Source of the DNA: Streptomyces sp. MNU76
GTDB lineage: Bacteria > Actinomycetota > Actinomycetes > Streptomycetales > Streptomycetaceae
Assembly (NCBI RefSeq): GCF_020982545.1
Contig: NZ_JAJKLK010000019.1
Span: 682,001 to 746,000, forward strand
Direction of reading: 5' to 3'
DNA length: 64,000 nt
This document shows positions 34,964 to 43,632 of the stretch, piece after piece. The translations under genes and the position numbers were made by a program. How positions within the stretch are numbered: position 1 is the first letter of the stretch; every line of letters begins with the position of its first letter. Under the pieces are notes generated by a model. It did no database searches. It was not told the origin of the DNA and saw nothing but the letters and a program-made list of their open reading frames with translations.

Positions 34964-35383
34964 GTGCCGGAACCGACCGTCGCCGCAGCGGCGCAGCCGA
35001 GCGTCGTCGTCGCGGCGGACTACTTCCAGTCCTACTCGGTGGTCGGACTGCTCGCCGCCGTGGGCGTGCTCTTCGTGGCCGTCGCCTTCGGCGCGGGACG
35101 GCTGCTGCGCCCCGAGGTCCCCACCCAGGAGAAGCTCCTGACGTACGAGTGCGGCGTCGACCCCGTCGGCGAGGGCTGGGCCCACACCCAGGTCCGCTAC
35201 TACGTCTACGCCTTCCTCTACGTCATCTTCGCCATCGACTCGATCTTCCTCTTCCCCTGGGCGACGGTCTTCGCCGATCCCGGCTACGGGGCCACCACCC
35301 TCGTCGAGATGTTCGTCTTCCTCGGATTCCTCGCCGTGGGCCTGCTCTACGCATACAAGAAGGGCGTCCTGGCATGGACGTGA
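34964..35383 (+). CDS. nuoA: NADH-quinone oxidoreductase subunit A
   Basis: Small membrane subunit of complex I. Three helices: about 20-42, 84-104 and 112-130; the conserved loop LLTYECGVDPVGEGW lies between helices one and two. GTG 34964 gives 139 residues, slightly longer than usual because of a short Ala-rich N-terminus. It starts the second, partial nuo operon (recalled SCO4599 onwards in S. coelicolor). nuoB overlaps by 10 bp. Confidence 0.92.
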   Translation: MPEPTVAAAAQPSVVVAADYFQSYSVVGLLAAVGVLFVAVAFGAGRLLRPEVPTQEKLLTYECGVDPVGEGWAHTQVRYYVYAFLYVIFAIDSIFLFPWATVFADPGYGATTLVEMFVFLGFLAVGLLYAYKKGVLAWT

Positions 35384-36012
35384 CGCCAGAAGTGAACCCG
35401 CCGGAGCCGGGGGCCGCGCAGCCCGTCCTCCTCCCGGAGCCCAAACGGCTGGGCGCGCTCGCCCGCCTCGCCCCCGAGCCGATGAAGGTCATCCTGAACT
35501 GGGGCCGCCGCTACTCGCTCTGGGTCTTCAACTTCGGCCTCGCCTGCTGCGCGATCGAGTTCATCGCCGCGTCCATGGCCCGCCACGACTTCATCCGCCT
35601 CGGCGTCATCCCGTTCGCGCCCGGCCCCCGGCAGGCCGACCTCATGGTCGTCTCCGGCACGGTGACGGACAAGATGGCCCCGGCCGTGAAGCGCCTGTAC
35701 GAGCAGATGCCCGAGCCGAAGTACGTCATCTCCTTCGGCGCCTGCTCCAACTGCGGCGGCCCCTACTGGGACTCCTACTCCGTCACCAAGGGCGTCGACC
35801 AGATCATCCCGGTCGACGTCTACGTCCCCGGCTGCCCGCCCCGTCCCGAGGCCCTCCTCCAGGGCATCCTGAAACTCCAGGAGAAGATCGCCCGCGAATC
35901 CCTGGGCGAGCGCTACGGCACCACCCCTCGCCCGTCGGCGGCGGCGCTGCAGAGCACGCTGGTGAAGCCGCCGACGACCGAGGCCGGACCGGCCGAATCG
36001 GGGGACAAGTGA
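35374..36012 (+). CDS. nuoB: NADH-quinone oxidoreductase subunit B
   Basis: Peripheral-arm subunit that holds cluster N2 near the quinone site. The four ligands are recognisable: the adjacent pair Cys58-Cys59 in GLACCAIE, Cys124 in FGACSNCGG and Cys154 in VPGCPPRPE. The 212-residue length is normal with a short acidic tail. ATG 35374 overlaps nuoA by 10 bp. Retention of the N2 ligands indicates that the complex still transfers electrons although NuoD, which completes the quinone site, is not encoded here. Confidence 0.95.
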   Translation: MDVTPEVNPPEPGAAQPVLLPEPKRLGALARLAPEPMKVILNWGRRYSLWVFNFGLACCAIEFIAASMARHDFIRLGVIPFAPGPRQADLMVVSGTVTDKMAPAVKRLYEQMPEPKYVISFGACSNCGGPYWDSYSVTKGVDQIIPVDVYVPGCPPRPEALLQGILKLQEKIARESLGERYGTTPRPSAAALQSTLVKPPTTEAGPAESGDK

Positions 36013-37406
36013 CCGGCTGGCTGCCCACCCCCGTCGAGGAGCTCTTCGGCCCCGAGGCCACGGCCGAGGAGTCCTACGACGTCCTCACCGTGGACGTCCC
36101 GCCCGCCTCCTGGACCGAGGCGCTGCGCACGGCCCGCACCACCCTGGGCTGCACGTACTTCGACTGGCTGAGCGCGGTCGACGAGCCGGGCACCGGGTTC
36201 CGCGTCTCGGCCCACGTGGTGGCCCTGGCCCCCGTCCGACGCCTCCTGCTGCGCACGACGGTCCCCCACGTCGCCCCGCTCCTGCCGACCGCCGTCGACA
36301 TCTACGCAGGCGCGGCCTGGCACGAGCGCGAGACGCACGAGATGTTCGGCGTCCGCTTCGAGGGCCACCCCGGCCTGGACCACCTCCTCCTCCCGGAGAA
36401 CTTCGAGGGCCACCCCCTGCGCAAGGACTTCGTCCTGGCCGCCCGGGTGGCCAAGGCCTGGCCCGGCGCGAAGGAGCCGGGGGAGTCCGCGACCGGTGCA
36501 CACGGCGCCCCGAAGCGCCGCCAGATGCTCCCGCCCGGTCCCCGACCCCAACGAATGGGGCCCCTCAAGGGCCAGCTCCCCGGCCCCGTCCCGCCCGCCC
36601 GAGCCACGGCGCCCCGCACCCCGGCCGACCGCCCGCCCCGCCGAACCCGCTCGACCACCGAGGGCTCGGCAAGCCAGACCCCGCCCCCGAGGCACCGGCC
36701 GCCCCGCCCACGTCCACACCCCGCGCCGCTCTCGGCATCGGAAGGCTCGGCGAGCCAGACGGCCACCGGCCCGGCCCCGGAGGCTCCCGGCGGCCCGCCC
36801 ACGTCCACACCTCCGCGCCGCTCGCGCTCGGCATCGGAAGGCTCGGCGAGCCAGACGGCCACCGGCCCGGCCCGGGAGGCTCCCGGCGGCCCGCCCACGT
36901 CCACACCTCCGCGCCGCTCGCGCTCGGCATCGGAAGGCTCGGCGAGCCAGACGGCCACCGGCCCGGCCCGGGAGGCTCCCGGCGGCCCGCCCGCATCCGC
37001 GCCACCGCGCCGCTCCCGCACCGCGTCGCGGGCTCGGCCAGTCAGCGCGCCACCCCGCCGACTCGCCCCAGCCGCACCGCACCGCAGGCAGCCCGGACGC
37101 CCCTGGCACCACGCCCGCCCGGCTTTCGACACCCGCCGACCGAGCCTCAGCCTGATCCGGAGCCGCAGCCGCAGCCGCAGCCTGATCCGGAGCCGCAGCC
37201 GCAGCCGAAGCCCGAGCCGGAAGCGGGGCCGACGCCCGAGCCCGCGCCGAAGCCGACGCCCGAGCCGGAGGCGGGTGCGGAGCCCGAAGCCGCGCCCACG
37301 CCGCCCAGCGACCCCGACGACAACGGGACCCCACCGACCCCGACAGGGCCCCGGCACCCCGCCCCCGACGACACCCCCCGGAACCCCCACAGGAGGCGCG
37401 CAGTGA
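36009..37406 (+). CDS. nuoC: NADH-quinone oxidoreductase subunit C with long repetitive tail
   Basis: The first about 160 residues are a standard 30-kDa subunit: AAWHERETHEMFGVRFEGHP then LDHLLLPENFEGHPLRKDF. After that it is unusual. At 36527-36557 the frame slips out and back (VPDPNEWGP appears in another frame), as if three bases were lost. From 36710 a 96-bp repeat encodes 32 residues with SEGSASQTATGP, then a Pro/Glu-rich PEPQPQP tract occurs in a different frame. The reading closes with TGA 37404-37406 overlapping the nuoH GTG. The tail is not found in ordinary NuoC. GTG 36009 overlaps the nuoB stop. The exact C-terminus is uncertain because of the indels. Confidence 0.8.
   Translation: MTGWLPTPVEELFGPEATAEESYDVLTVDVPPASWTEALRTARTTLGCTYFDWLSAVDEPGTGFRVSAHVVALAPVRRLLLRTTVPHVAPLLPTAVDIYAGAAWHERETHEMFGVRFEGHPGLDHLLLPENFEGHPLRKDFVLAARVAKAWPGAKEPGESATGAHGAPKRRQMLPPGPRPQRMGPLKGQLPGPVPPARATAPRTPADRPPRRTRSTTEGSASQTPPPRHRPPRPRPHPAPLSASEGSASQTATGPAPEAPGGPPTSTPPRRSRSASEGSASQTATGPAREAPGGPPTSTPPRRSRSASEGSASQTATGPAREAPGGPPASAPPRRSRTASRARPVSAPPRRLAPAAPHRRQPGRPWHHARPAFDTRRPSLSLIRSRSRSRSLIRSRSRSRSPSRKRGRRPSPRRSRRPSRRRVRSPKPRPRRPATPTTTGPHRPRQGPGTPPPTTPPGTPTGGAQ
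36710..36992. repeat. 91-96 bp tandem repeat inside nuoC
   Basis: Units start at 36710, 36801 and 36897 with CACGTCCACACC. The last two are 96 bp (32 codons) and nearly identical; the first is five bases shorter. Partial diverged copies flank the array at 36655-36709 and 36993-37045. Confidence 0.88.
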
Positions 37407-38371
37407 ACGACGCTCTGGACGTCGCCCTGCGACTCCTCATCGTCTTCGTCGTCTTCCTGACGTTCCCCTTGATCATCGGCCAGACCGAACACAAGGTCAT
37501 GGCCCACATGCAGGGCCGCCTCGGCCCCATGTACGCCGGCGGCTTCCACGGCTGGGCCCAACTCGTCGCCGACGGCGTCAAGTTCGCCCAGAAGGAAGAC
37601 ATCGTCCCGGCCGGCGCGGACCGCCGGGTCTTCCAACTCGCCCCGGCCGTCGCCCTCCTCCCGTACCTCCTCGTCCTCCTCGCCATCCCGATCGGCCCGG
37701 GCGAGGGCGCCGTCGGCGAGGTCATCGACGCGGGCGTCTTCTTCGTCCTCGCCGTGATGGGCGTGGGCGTCCTCGGCTCGCTGATGGCGGGCTGGGCCTC
37801 CGCCAACAAGTTCTCCCTCCTCGGCGGTCTGCGCACCGCCGCCCAGCTCCTCGCCTACGAACTCCCGATGCTGCTCACGGCGGCCTCCGTCGCGATGGCG
37901 GCCGGCACGGTCTCCCTCGTCGGCATCCTCGACGCCTTCGAGTGGTGGTGGCTGCCCTGGCAGATCGTCGGCGCGATCGTCTTCTTCGTCGCCGGCCTCG
38001 CCGAACTCCAGCGCCCGCCCTTCGACATGCCCGTCGCCGACTCCGAGATCATCTTCGGTGCCTACACCGAGTACACCGGCCTCCGCTTCGCCCTGTTCCT
38101 CCTCGCCGAGTACGCCGGCATCGTCGTCCTGTGCGGTCTGACGACCGTCCTCTTCCTCGGAGGCTGGCACGGCCCGTGGGGCGACGAAGGCCTGGGCTGG
38201 GTCTGGACCCTCCTGAAGACCGCCGTCCTCGCCTTCGTCGTCATCTGGCTCCGCGTGACCTACCCCCGCCTGCGCGAGGACCAGCTCCAGAAACTCTCCT
38301 GGACCCTCCTCGTCCCCCTCTCCCTCGTCCAGATCGCCCTCACCGGCACCATCAAGGTGGTGTTCCTCTAA
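37403..38371 (+). CDS. nuoH: NADH-quinone oxidoreductase subunit H
   Basis: Heel subunit of the membrane arm with about eight helices, 322 residues. The quinone-chamber loop reads AELQRPPFDMPVADSEII, whereas ordinary NuoH has AETNRAPFDLPEAESEL: the first Glu of PEAESE is Val and the second Asp. TEYTGLRFALFLLAEY and the end helix LVQIALTGTIKVVFL are conserved. GTG 37403 overlaps the nuoC TGA and GGAGG lies at 37390-37394. Loss of a coupling-loop acid may alter quinone or proton handling (inference). Confidence 0.94.
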   Translation: MNDALDVALRLLIVFVVFLTFPLIIGQTEHKVMAHMQGRLGPMYAGGFHGWAQLVADGVKFAQKEDIVPAGADRRVFQLAPAVALLPYLLVLLAIPIGPGEGAVGEVIDAGVFFVLAVMGVGVLGSLMAGWASANKFSLLGGLRTAAQLLAYELPMLLTAASVAMAAGTVSLVGILDAFEWWWLPWQIVGAIVFFVAGLAELQRPPFDMPVADSEIIFGAYTEYTGLRFALFLLAEYAGIVVLCGLTTVLFLGGWHGPWGDEGLGWVWTLLKTAVLAFVVIWLRVTYPRLREDQLQKLSWTLLVPLSLVQIALTGTIKVVFL

Positions 38372-38931
38372 TGGCCCCCATCCCCGGCTCGGGCCTCGCC
38401 AAGGGCCTGGCCGTCACCCTTCGCACGATGACGCGCAGGACCGTCACCGAGCAGTACCCGGACGTCCAGCCGGAGCTGCCGCCCCGCACCCGTGGTGTCA
38501 TCGGGCTCTTCGAGGAGAACTGCACGGTCTGCATGCTGTGCGCCCGCGAGTGCCCGGACTGGTGCATCTACATCGACTCCCACAAGGAGACGGTCCCGCC
38601 CGCCGCCCCCGGCGGCCGCGAGCGCAGCCGCAACGTCCTGGACCGCTTCGCCATCGACTTCGCCCTCTGCATGTACTGCGGTATCTGCATCGAGGTCTGC
38701 CCCTTCGACGCCCTCTTCTGGTCCCCGGAGTTCGAGTACGCGGAGACCGACATCCACGAACTCACCCACGAGCGCGACAAGCTCCGCGAGTGGATGTGGA
38801 CCGTCCCCTCGCCCCCGGCCCTCGACCCCGCCGCCGAGGAACCCAAGGAACTGGCCGCCGCCCGCAAGACCGCCGAGAAACTGGCGGCCTCCCGGGCCGA
38901 GCCGGCCGGCACCGAGGGAGAACCCACATGA
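38371..38931 (+). CDS. nuoI: NADH-quinone oxidoreductase subunit I
   Basis: Ferredoxin-like subunit with two [4Fe-4S] clusters (N6a, N6b): CTVCMLCARECPDWC and CMYCGICIEVCP both keep all four cysteines. The 186 residues include a short charged Ala/Glu tail (KELAAARKTAEKLAASRAEP). ATG 38371 overlaps the last base of the nuoH stop. With NuoDEFG missing, this subunit could be the docking point for a soluble ferredoxin (inference). Confidence 0.95.
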   Translation: MAPIPGSGLAKGLAVTLRTMTRRTVTEQYPDVQPELPPRTRGVIGLFEENCTVCMLCARECPDWCIYIDSHKETVPPAAPGGRERSRNVLDRFAIDFALCMYCGICIEVCPFDALFWSPEFEYAETDIHELTHERDKLREWMWTVPSPPALDPAAEEPKELAAARKTAEKLAASRAEPAGTEGEPT

Positions 38932-39569
38932 CCCTCACCCAGGCACCGCAGGGCTTCCTCTCCCCGACGGGTGTGGAGATCGCCTTCGTGCTCGTCGGCC
39001 TCGTCACCTTCGGCGCCGCGATCGTCTCCGTCACCACCCGGCAGCTGGTGCACGCCGCCCTGTGGCTGGTCGTGGCGCTCGGCGGTCTCGCCGTCGAATA
39101 CCTCCTGCTCACCGCCGAGTTCATCGCCTGGGTGCAGGTCCTGATCTACGTCGGCTCCGTCGTCGTCCTCCTCCTCTTCGGACTGATGCTCACCAAGGCC
39201 CCCATCGGCCGCTCCCCGGACGCCGACTCCGGCAACCGCTGGGCCGCCCTCACCGTGGCCGTCGCCTCCGCCGCCGCCCTCGTCTGGGTCGTCGTCGACG
39301 CCTTCCGCACCACCTGGATCGACCTCGACGGCCCGGCCGCCGGCTCCACCGAGGCCACCGGCGAGAGCCTCTTCCAGAACTGGGTCCTCCCCTTCGAGGC
39401 CCTATCCGTCCTCCTGCTGGCCGCCCTGGTCGGCGCGATCGTCCTCTCCCGCAAGGCGAAAGCGGACGCGCCCCCCACTGCGCCCAGGACCCAGCAGGCC
39501 CAGCCGAAGGCCCCCACCGGACCCGAGTCGGCCGAGTCGGCCGACTCCGCCGAGGGAGGTGCCCGCTGA
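38928..39569 (+). CDS. nuoJ: NADH-quinone oxidoreductase subunit J
   Basis: Membrane subunit with five helices in residues 15-180; LVHAALWLVVALGGLAVEYL and TAEFIAWVQVLIYVGSVVVL are the typical helix 2-3 region containing the pi-bulge. The C-terminal 35 residues are polar and Ala/Pro/Glu-rich. ATG 38928 overlaps the nuoI stop (ATGA) and the stop overlaps nuoK. Confidence 0.93.
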   Translation: MTLTQAPQGFLSPTGVEIAFVLVGLVTFGAAIVSVTTRQLVHAALWLVVALGGLAVEYLLLTAEFIAWVQVLIYVGSVVVLLLFGLMLTKAPIGRSPDADSGNRWAALTVAVASAAALVWVVVDAFRTTWIDLDGPAAGSTEATGESLFQNWVLPFEALSVLLLAALVGAIVLSRKAKADAPPTAPRTQQAQPKAPTGPESAESADSAEGGAR

Positions 39570-39991
39570 TGCACCTCGCCTATCCCGTCGTGCTCTCCGC
39601 CCTCCTCTTCTGCACGGGCCTGTACGGCGTCCTCGCCCGCCGCAACGCGATCCTCGTCCTGATGTCCGTCGAGCTGATGCTCAACGCGGTCAACCTCAAC
39701 CTCGTCGCCTTCGACGTCTGGCTCAGCAGGACCGCCGAGGAGACCCTGCACTCCGGCCAGGCCCTGACCCTGTTCACGATCACCATCGCCGCTGCCGAGA
39801 TCGGCATCGGCCTGGCGATCGTCCTCGCGGTCCACCGCAACCGGGGCACCGCCGACATCGACAAGCTCCGCGACACCGCCGAGCACCCCGACGACCCCGA
39901 CGAAGCTCCCGGCCCCGACGTCGACGACACCCGCGAGCCCGGCCTGCCCGGCCGCCCCGAGCGGAGCGAGAAGGCTGAGGCCACCGCGTGA
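39569..39991 (+). CDS. nuoK: NADH-quinone oxidoreductase subunit K
   Basis: Three-helix subunit of the central proton path. The essential membrane glutamates are present: Glu in LMSVELMLNAVNLNLV (helix 2) and in TIAAAEIGIGLAIVLAV (helix 3). The usual length is about 100; here 140 because of an acidic Pro/Asp/Glu tail after residue 95. ATG 39569 overlaps the nuoJ TGA. Confidence 0.94.
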   Translation: MHLAYPVVLSALLFCTGLYGVLARRNAILVLMSVELMLNAVNLNLVAFDVWLSRTAEETLHSGQALTLFTITIAAAEIGIGLAIVLAVHRNRGTADIDKLRDTAEHPDDPDEAPGPDVDDTREPGLPGRPERSEKAEATA

Positions 39992-41994
39992 CCACGACCA
40001 CCCTCGCCGTCCTCGTCCCCCTCCTCCCGTTCCTCGGCGCCGCCGCAGGCCTGCTCCTCGGCCGCACCGCCCCCGGCTTCGTCCGCCCTCTCGCCGTACT
40101 GCCCACCCTGACGGCCTTCGCCCTGGCCGTCCTGGTCGCCGTACGCCAGGGCGGCGAGCGGACCCTCGACGCGGCCACCCAGCTCACCCCGACCGGCTCG
40201 GTCCCGATCGACCTCGCCCTGCACATCGACGGCTTCGCCGCCCTCGTCGCCGTCCTGGTCGGCCTCGTCGCCACCTGTGTGCAGATCTACTCGACCGGCT
40301 ACCTCCGCGACGACCCGCGCTACCCCTCCTACGCCGCCCTCGTCTCCCTCTTCACCTCCGCGATGCTGCTCGTCGTCTACTCCGGCGACCTGATGGTGCT
40401 CCTGGTCGGCTGGGAGATCATGGGCATCTGCTCGTACTTCCTGGTCGGCCACTACTGGGAGACCCCGGAGGCCCGCGCCGCCTCCTTGAAGGCCTTCCTG
40501 GTCACCAAGCTCGGCGACGTCCCCTTCCTGATCGGTCTGTTCGCCCTCGCCACGGACGCCGGGTCGTTCCGCATCACGCGGATCCTCGCCACCGTCGCCG
40601 ACGGCGGCCTCGACCATCCCACCCTCGTCGCGCTCCTGCTCCTCGCCGGAGTCGCCGGCAAGTCGGCCCAGTTCCCCCTCCACACCTGGCTCCCCGACGC
40701 GATGGCGGGCCCCACGCCCGTCTCCGCCCTGATCCACGCGGCGACGATGGTCGCCGCCGGTGTCTACTTCGTCGCCCGTCTCCTCCCGGTCTTCGCCGCC
40801 TCCTCGGCGGCGCTGGTCGTCCTCGCCGCAATGGCCGCGCTCACCATGGCCGGTTCGGGGCTCGCCGCCCTCGCCCAGGACGACATCAAGCGCGTCCTCG
40901 CCTACTCGACGATCGGCCAGCTCGGCTACATGACCGGCGCCCTCGCCGTCGGCGACCGCGGCGCCGCCGTCTTCCACCTCCTCTCGCACGGTGCCTTCAA
41001 GGCGCTGCTGTTCCTCGCCGCCGGCGTGATCATCCACGCGTCCGGCACCAACTCCCTGGCCGCCATGTCCCGCATGAGCCATCTGCGCGCCCGCGTGCCC
41101 GACGCCTTCTGGACGATGACCGTGGCGCTGCTCGCCCTGGCCGCGATCCCGCCCTTCAGCGGCTTCTTCTCCAAGGAGTCCGTCCTCGGCGCCGCCGAGC
41201 ACGCCGCCACCGGCCACACCCTCACCGGCCCCGTCGAGCACGTCCCGGCCGCCGCCGGCTGGACCGTCCTGGTCGCCGGTGTCCTCACGGCCCTGCTCAC
41301 CGCCGCGTACGCCGCCCGACTGTGGCTGCTCGCCTTCCGCGGCCAGGGCACCGAGGCGCCCGACCACGGCCGTCAGCCCCACGCGATGACCGTGGTGCTG
41401 TGGGTGCTGGCCGTCCCGTCCCTCGCCCTCGGCGGACTCGCCTACGGCAGGCTCCCCGACTGGTTCGACGGCGACGACCTGGCCCCCACCCTCACCACGT
41501 CCGTCCTCGGCACGGGCGCCGCCCTGATCGGCGCCCTGGCGATGTACGCGGCCTGGCGGTACACCACGGCCGTGGCCCACCCGCCGCTGGGCGCGGTCGC
41601 GGCCCACCCCGACGCGGACCCCGGCACCGTCGAGGCGGAGGCCATCGCCAGCCACACCCCCGCCTACGGGGACGTGGCCTCGGCACCCGACCCGGCCGAC
41701 CCGGGCCGCCTCCTGCTCGGCCCGCTGCACCGTCACGCCGCCGTCGGCTTCCACCTCGACGCCGTGTACTCGGCACTCTTCGTCCGCCCGGTCCGGGCCG
41801 GCGCGAGCCTCGTCCGGTTCCTCGACCGCGAGGTCGTCGACACCTATGTGAGCGGCGCGGGCGCCCTGCCCCGCCTGCTGGGCGCGGCCGTCCGCAAGGC
41901 CCAGACCGGCAACGTCCAGACCTATGTGAGCGCGCTGCTCGCCGGCACCGTCGTCCTGGTGGTGGCCGCCCTCGTCGTCGCCACGGGAGCGTGA
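39988..41994 (+). CDS. nuoL: NADH-quinone oxidoreductase subunit L
   Basis: Distal antiporter-like subunit, 668 residues, about 16 helices. The key charged residues are kept: Glu in LMVLLVGWEIMGICSYFLVG and Lys in GVAGKSAQFPLHTWLPDAM; LAYSTIGQLGYMTGALAVGD and the Lys of SHGAFKALLFLAAGV follow. Two His/Asp-rich insertions (around residues 445-460 and 525-570) are larger than in E. coli NuoL. The C-terminal helix represents the lateral helix end. GTG 39988 overlaps the nuoK stop. Confidence 0.95.
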   Translation: MTTTTLAVLVPLLPFLGAAAGLLLGRTAPGFVRPLAVLPTLTAFALAVLVAVRQGGERTLDAATQLTPTGSVPIDLALHIDGFAALVAVLVGLVATCVQIYSTGYLRDDPRYPSYAALVSLFTSAMLLVVYSGDLMVLLVGWEIMGICSYFLVGHYWETPEARAASLKAFLVTKLGDVPFLIGLFALATDAGSFRITRILATVADGGLDHPTLVALLLLAGVAGKSAQFPLHTWLPDAMAGPTPVSALIHAATMVAAGVYFVARLLPVFAASSAALVVLAAMAALTMAGSGLAALAQDDIKRVLAYSTIGQLGYMTGALAVGDRGAAVFHLLSHGAFKALLFLAAGVIIHASGTNSLAAMSRMSHLRARVPDAFWTMTVALLALAAIPPFSGFFSKESVLGAAEHAATGHTLTGPVEHVPAAAGWTVLVAGVLTALLTAAYAARLWLLAFRGQGTEAPDHGRQPHAMTVVLWVLAVPSLALGGLAYGRLPDWFDGDDLAPTLTTSVLGTGAALIGALAMYAAWRYTTAVAHPPLGAVAAHPDADPGTVEAEAIASHTPAYGDVASAPDPADPGRLLLGPLHRHAAVGFHLDAVYSALFVRPVRAGASLVRFLDREVVDTYVSGAGALPRLLGAAVRKAQTGNVQTYVSALLAGTVVLVVAALVVATGA

Positions 41995-42000
41995 GCAGGC

Positions 42001-43632
42001 GTGATCGATATCAACGAGTCCGTGATGCAGGTCCTTCTGGCGTTGATCGTCGTCGGCCCGCTCCTCGGCGCCGCCGCCGCTCTCCTCCCGGCCCCGCCCG
42101 GGCTGAAGGGGAAGTCACCCGAGCAGGCCGTGCTCCGCCACGGGATCACCGTGACCGGCGCGGTCCTCGTCGCCGCGATCGTCCTCGCGCTCGGCTTCGA
42201 CCACGACCAGCCGTCGAAGATGCAGGCCAGCACGGACATCAGCTGGATCCCGGCACTCGACGTACGCATCCACCTCGGCATCGACGGCATCTCCCTCCCC
42301 CTTCTGGTCCTGACCGCGCTGCTGACCTTCCTCTGCGCGCTCTACTCCTACTTCAAGCAGCAACATCAGCGGCTGACGCCGCGGGCCACGGGGCCCTCCC
42401 CGAAGGCGTTCGTCGCTCTCCTGCTCGTCCTGGAGTCCGGCACCCTCGCCACGTTCGCCGTGCTCGACCTGCTGCTGTTCTTCCTCGCGTTCGAGATGGT
42501 GCTCATCCCGATGTACTTCCTCATCGCCCGCTGGGGCGGTGAGCAACGCACGCAAGCCGCTTGGAAGTTCATCCTCTACACCCTGCTCGGTTCCGTGGTC
42601 ATGCTGCTGGGCCTGCTCCTGATCGGAATCAGGGCGGGCACATTCGACATGGTGGCACTCGCCACTGACAGTCACCCCGAACTGACCGCATCCGTGCAGG
42701 TCATCGCCGCTTTGTCGATCGGGATCGGGCTCGCGGTCAAGACCCCGATGTGGCCGCTGCACAGCTGGCTGCCGGACGCCCACACCGCCGCCCCGACCGT
42801 CGGCTCGGTCCTGCTGGCCGGCGTCCTGCTGAAGATGGGCACCTACGGGTTCGTGCGCATCCTGCTGCCGATCACCCCCGACGGGTTCCGCGTCTTCGCG
42901 CCGTACCTCGCCGCCTTCGCGGTCGTCGGCATCATCTACGGCTCCCTCGCCTGCCTCGCGCTCGCCCGACAGGGCGCCAAGGGCGACCTCAAACGCCTGA
43001 TCGCCTACTCCTCCGTGGGCCACATGGGCTTCGTGCTCCTCGGGATCGCCACGATGACCCCGACCGGCGTGAACGGCGCGCTCTTCGCCAACATCGCCCA
43101 CGGCCTCATCACCGGCCTGCTGTTCTTCCTGGTCGGCGCCCTGAAGGACCGCACCGGCACCACCGACCTCGACACCCTCGCGCAGGAGACCGGCGCCGCC
43201 CTCTACGGCAGGGCCCCCCGCCTCGGCGGCCTCCTCGCCTTCGCCGCCGTCGCATCCCTGGGCCTGCCCGGACTCGCCGGGTTCTGGGGCGAGATGCTGG
43301 CCCTGTTCGGCGCGTTCGAGCCCGCCGAGGGTCTCAGCCGCCCGGCCTTCCTCACCTTCATGACGATCGCCGCCTTCGGCACGCTCCTCACCGCCGCCTA
43401 CCTGCTGATCGTGGTCCGCCGCGTGTGCATGGGCGCCGTCCCGAAGGAACAGGCGGAGGGACCACGCCGCACGGACGAACAGACGTACGCCCTCGCGGAC
43501 GTGCAGACGTACGAGTTCGCGGCCTGGACCCCGCTCGTGGCCCTCACCGTCCTCGCCGGCCTCTGGCCCGCGGCCCTCCTCGGTCTGACCGACCCGGCCG
43601 TGCAGCAGCTCCTCGCAGGAGGCACCCGTTGA
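42001..43632 (+). CDS. nuoM: NADH-quinone oxidoreductase subunit M
   Basis: Antiporter-like subunit of 543 residues and about 14 helices. The pump residues are Glu in LLFFLAFEMVLIPMYFLIAR and Lys in GLAVKTPMWPLHSWLPDAHT; LIAYSSVGHMGFVLLGI is also typical. GTG 42001 is 6 bp after the nuoL stop, with GAGCAGGC as a weak ribosome site. It ends in a TGA that overlaps the TTG start of nuoN. Confidence 0.95.
   Translation: MIDINESVMQVLLALIVVGPLLGAAAALLPAPPGLKGKSPEQAVLRHGITVTGAVLVAAIVLALGFDHDQPSKMQASTDISWIPALDVRIHLGIDGISLPLLVLTALLTFLCALYSYFKQQHQRLTPRATGPSPKAFVALLLVLESGTLATFAVLDLLLFFLAFEMVLIPMYFLIARWGGEQRTQAAWKFILYTLLGSVVMLLGLLLIGIRAGTFDMVALATDSHPELTASVQVIAALSIGIGLAVKTPMWPLHSWLPDAHTAAPTVGSVLLAGVLLKMGTYGFVRILLPITPDGFRVFAPYLAAFAVVGIIYGSLACLALARQGAKGDLKRLIAYSSVGHMGFVLLGIATMTPTGVNGALFANIAHGLITGLLFFLVGALKDRTGTTDLDTLAQETGAALYGRAPRLGGLLAFAAVASLGLPGLAGFWGEMLALFGAFEPAEGLSRPAFLTFMTIAAFGTLLTAAYLLIVVRRVCMGAVPKEQAEGPRRTDEQTYALADVQTYEFAAWTPLVALTVLAGLWPAALLGLTDPAVQQLLAGGTR

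Noticed and set aside
39580..41754. 724-codon - strand frame across nuoK/nuoL
   Set aside because: Glu/Gly-rich mirror of highly conserved complex I genes; no motif, no ribosome site.
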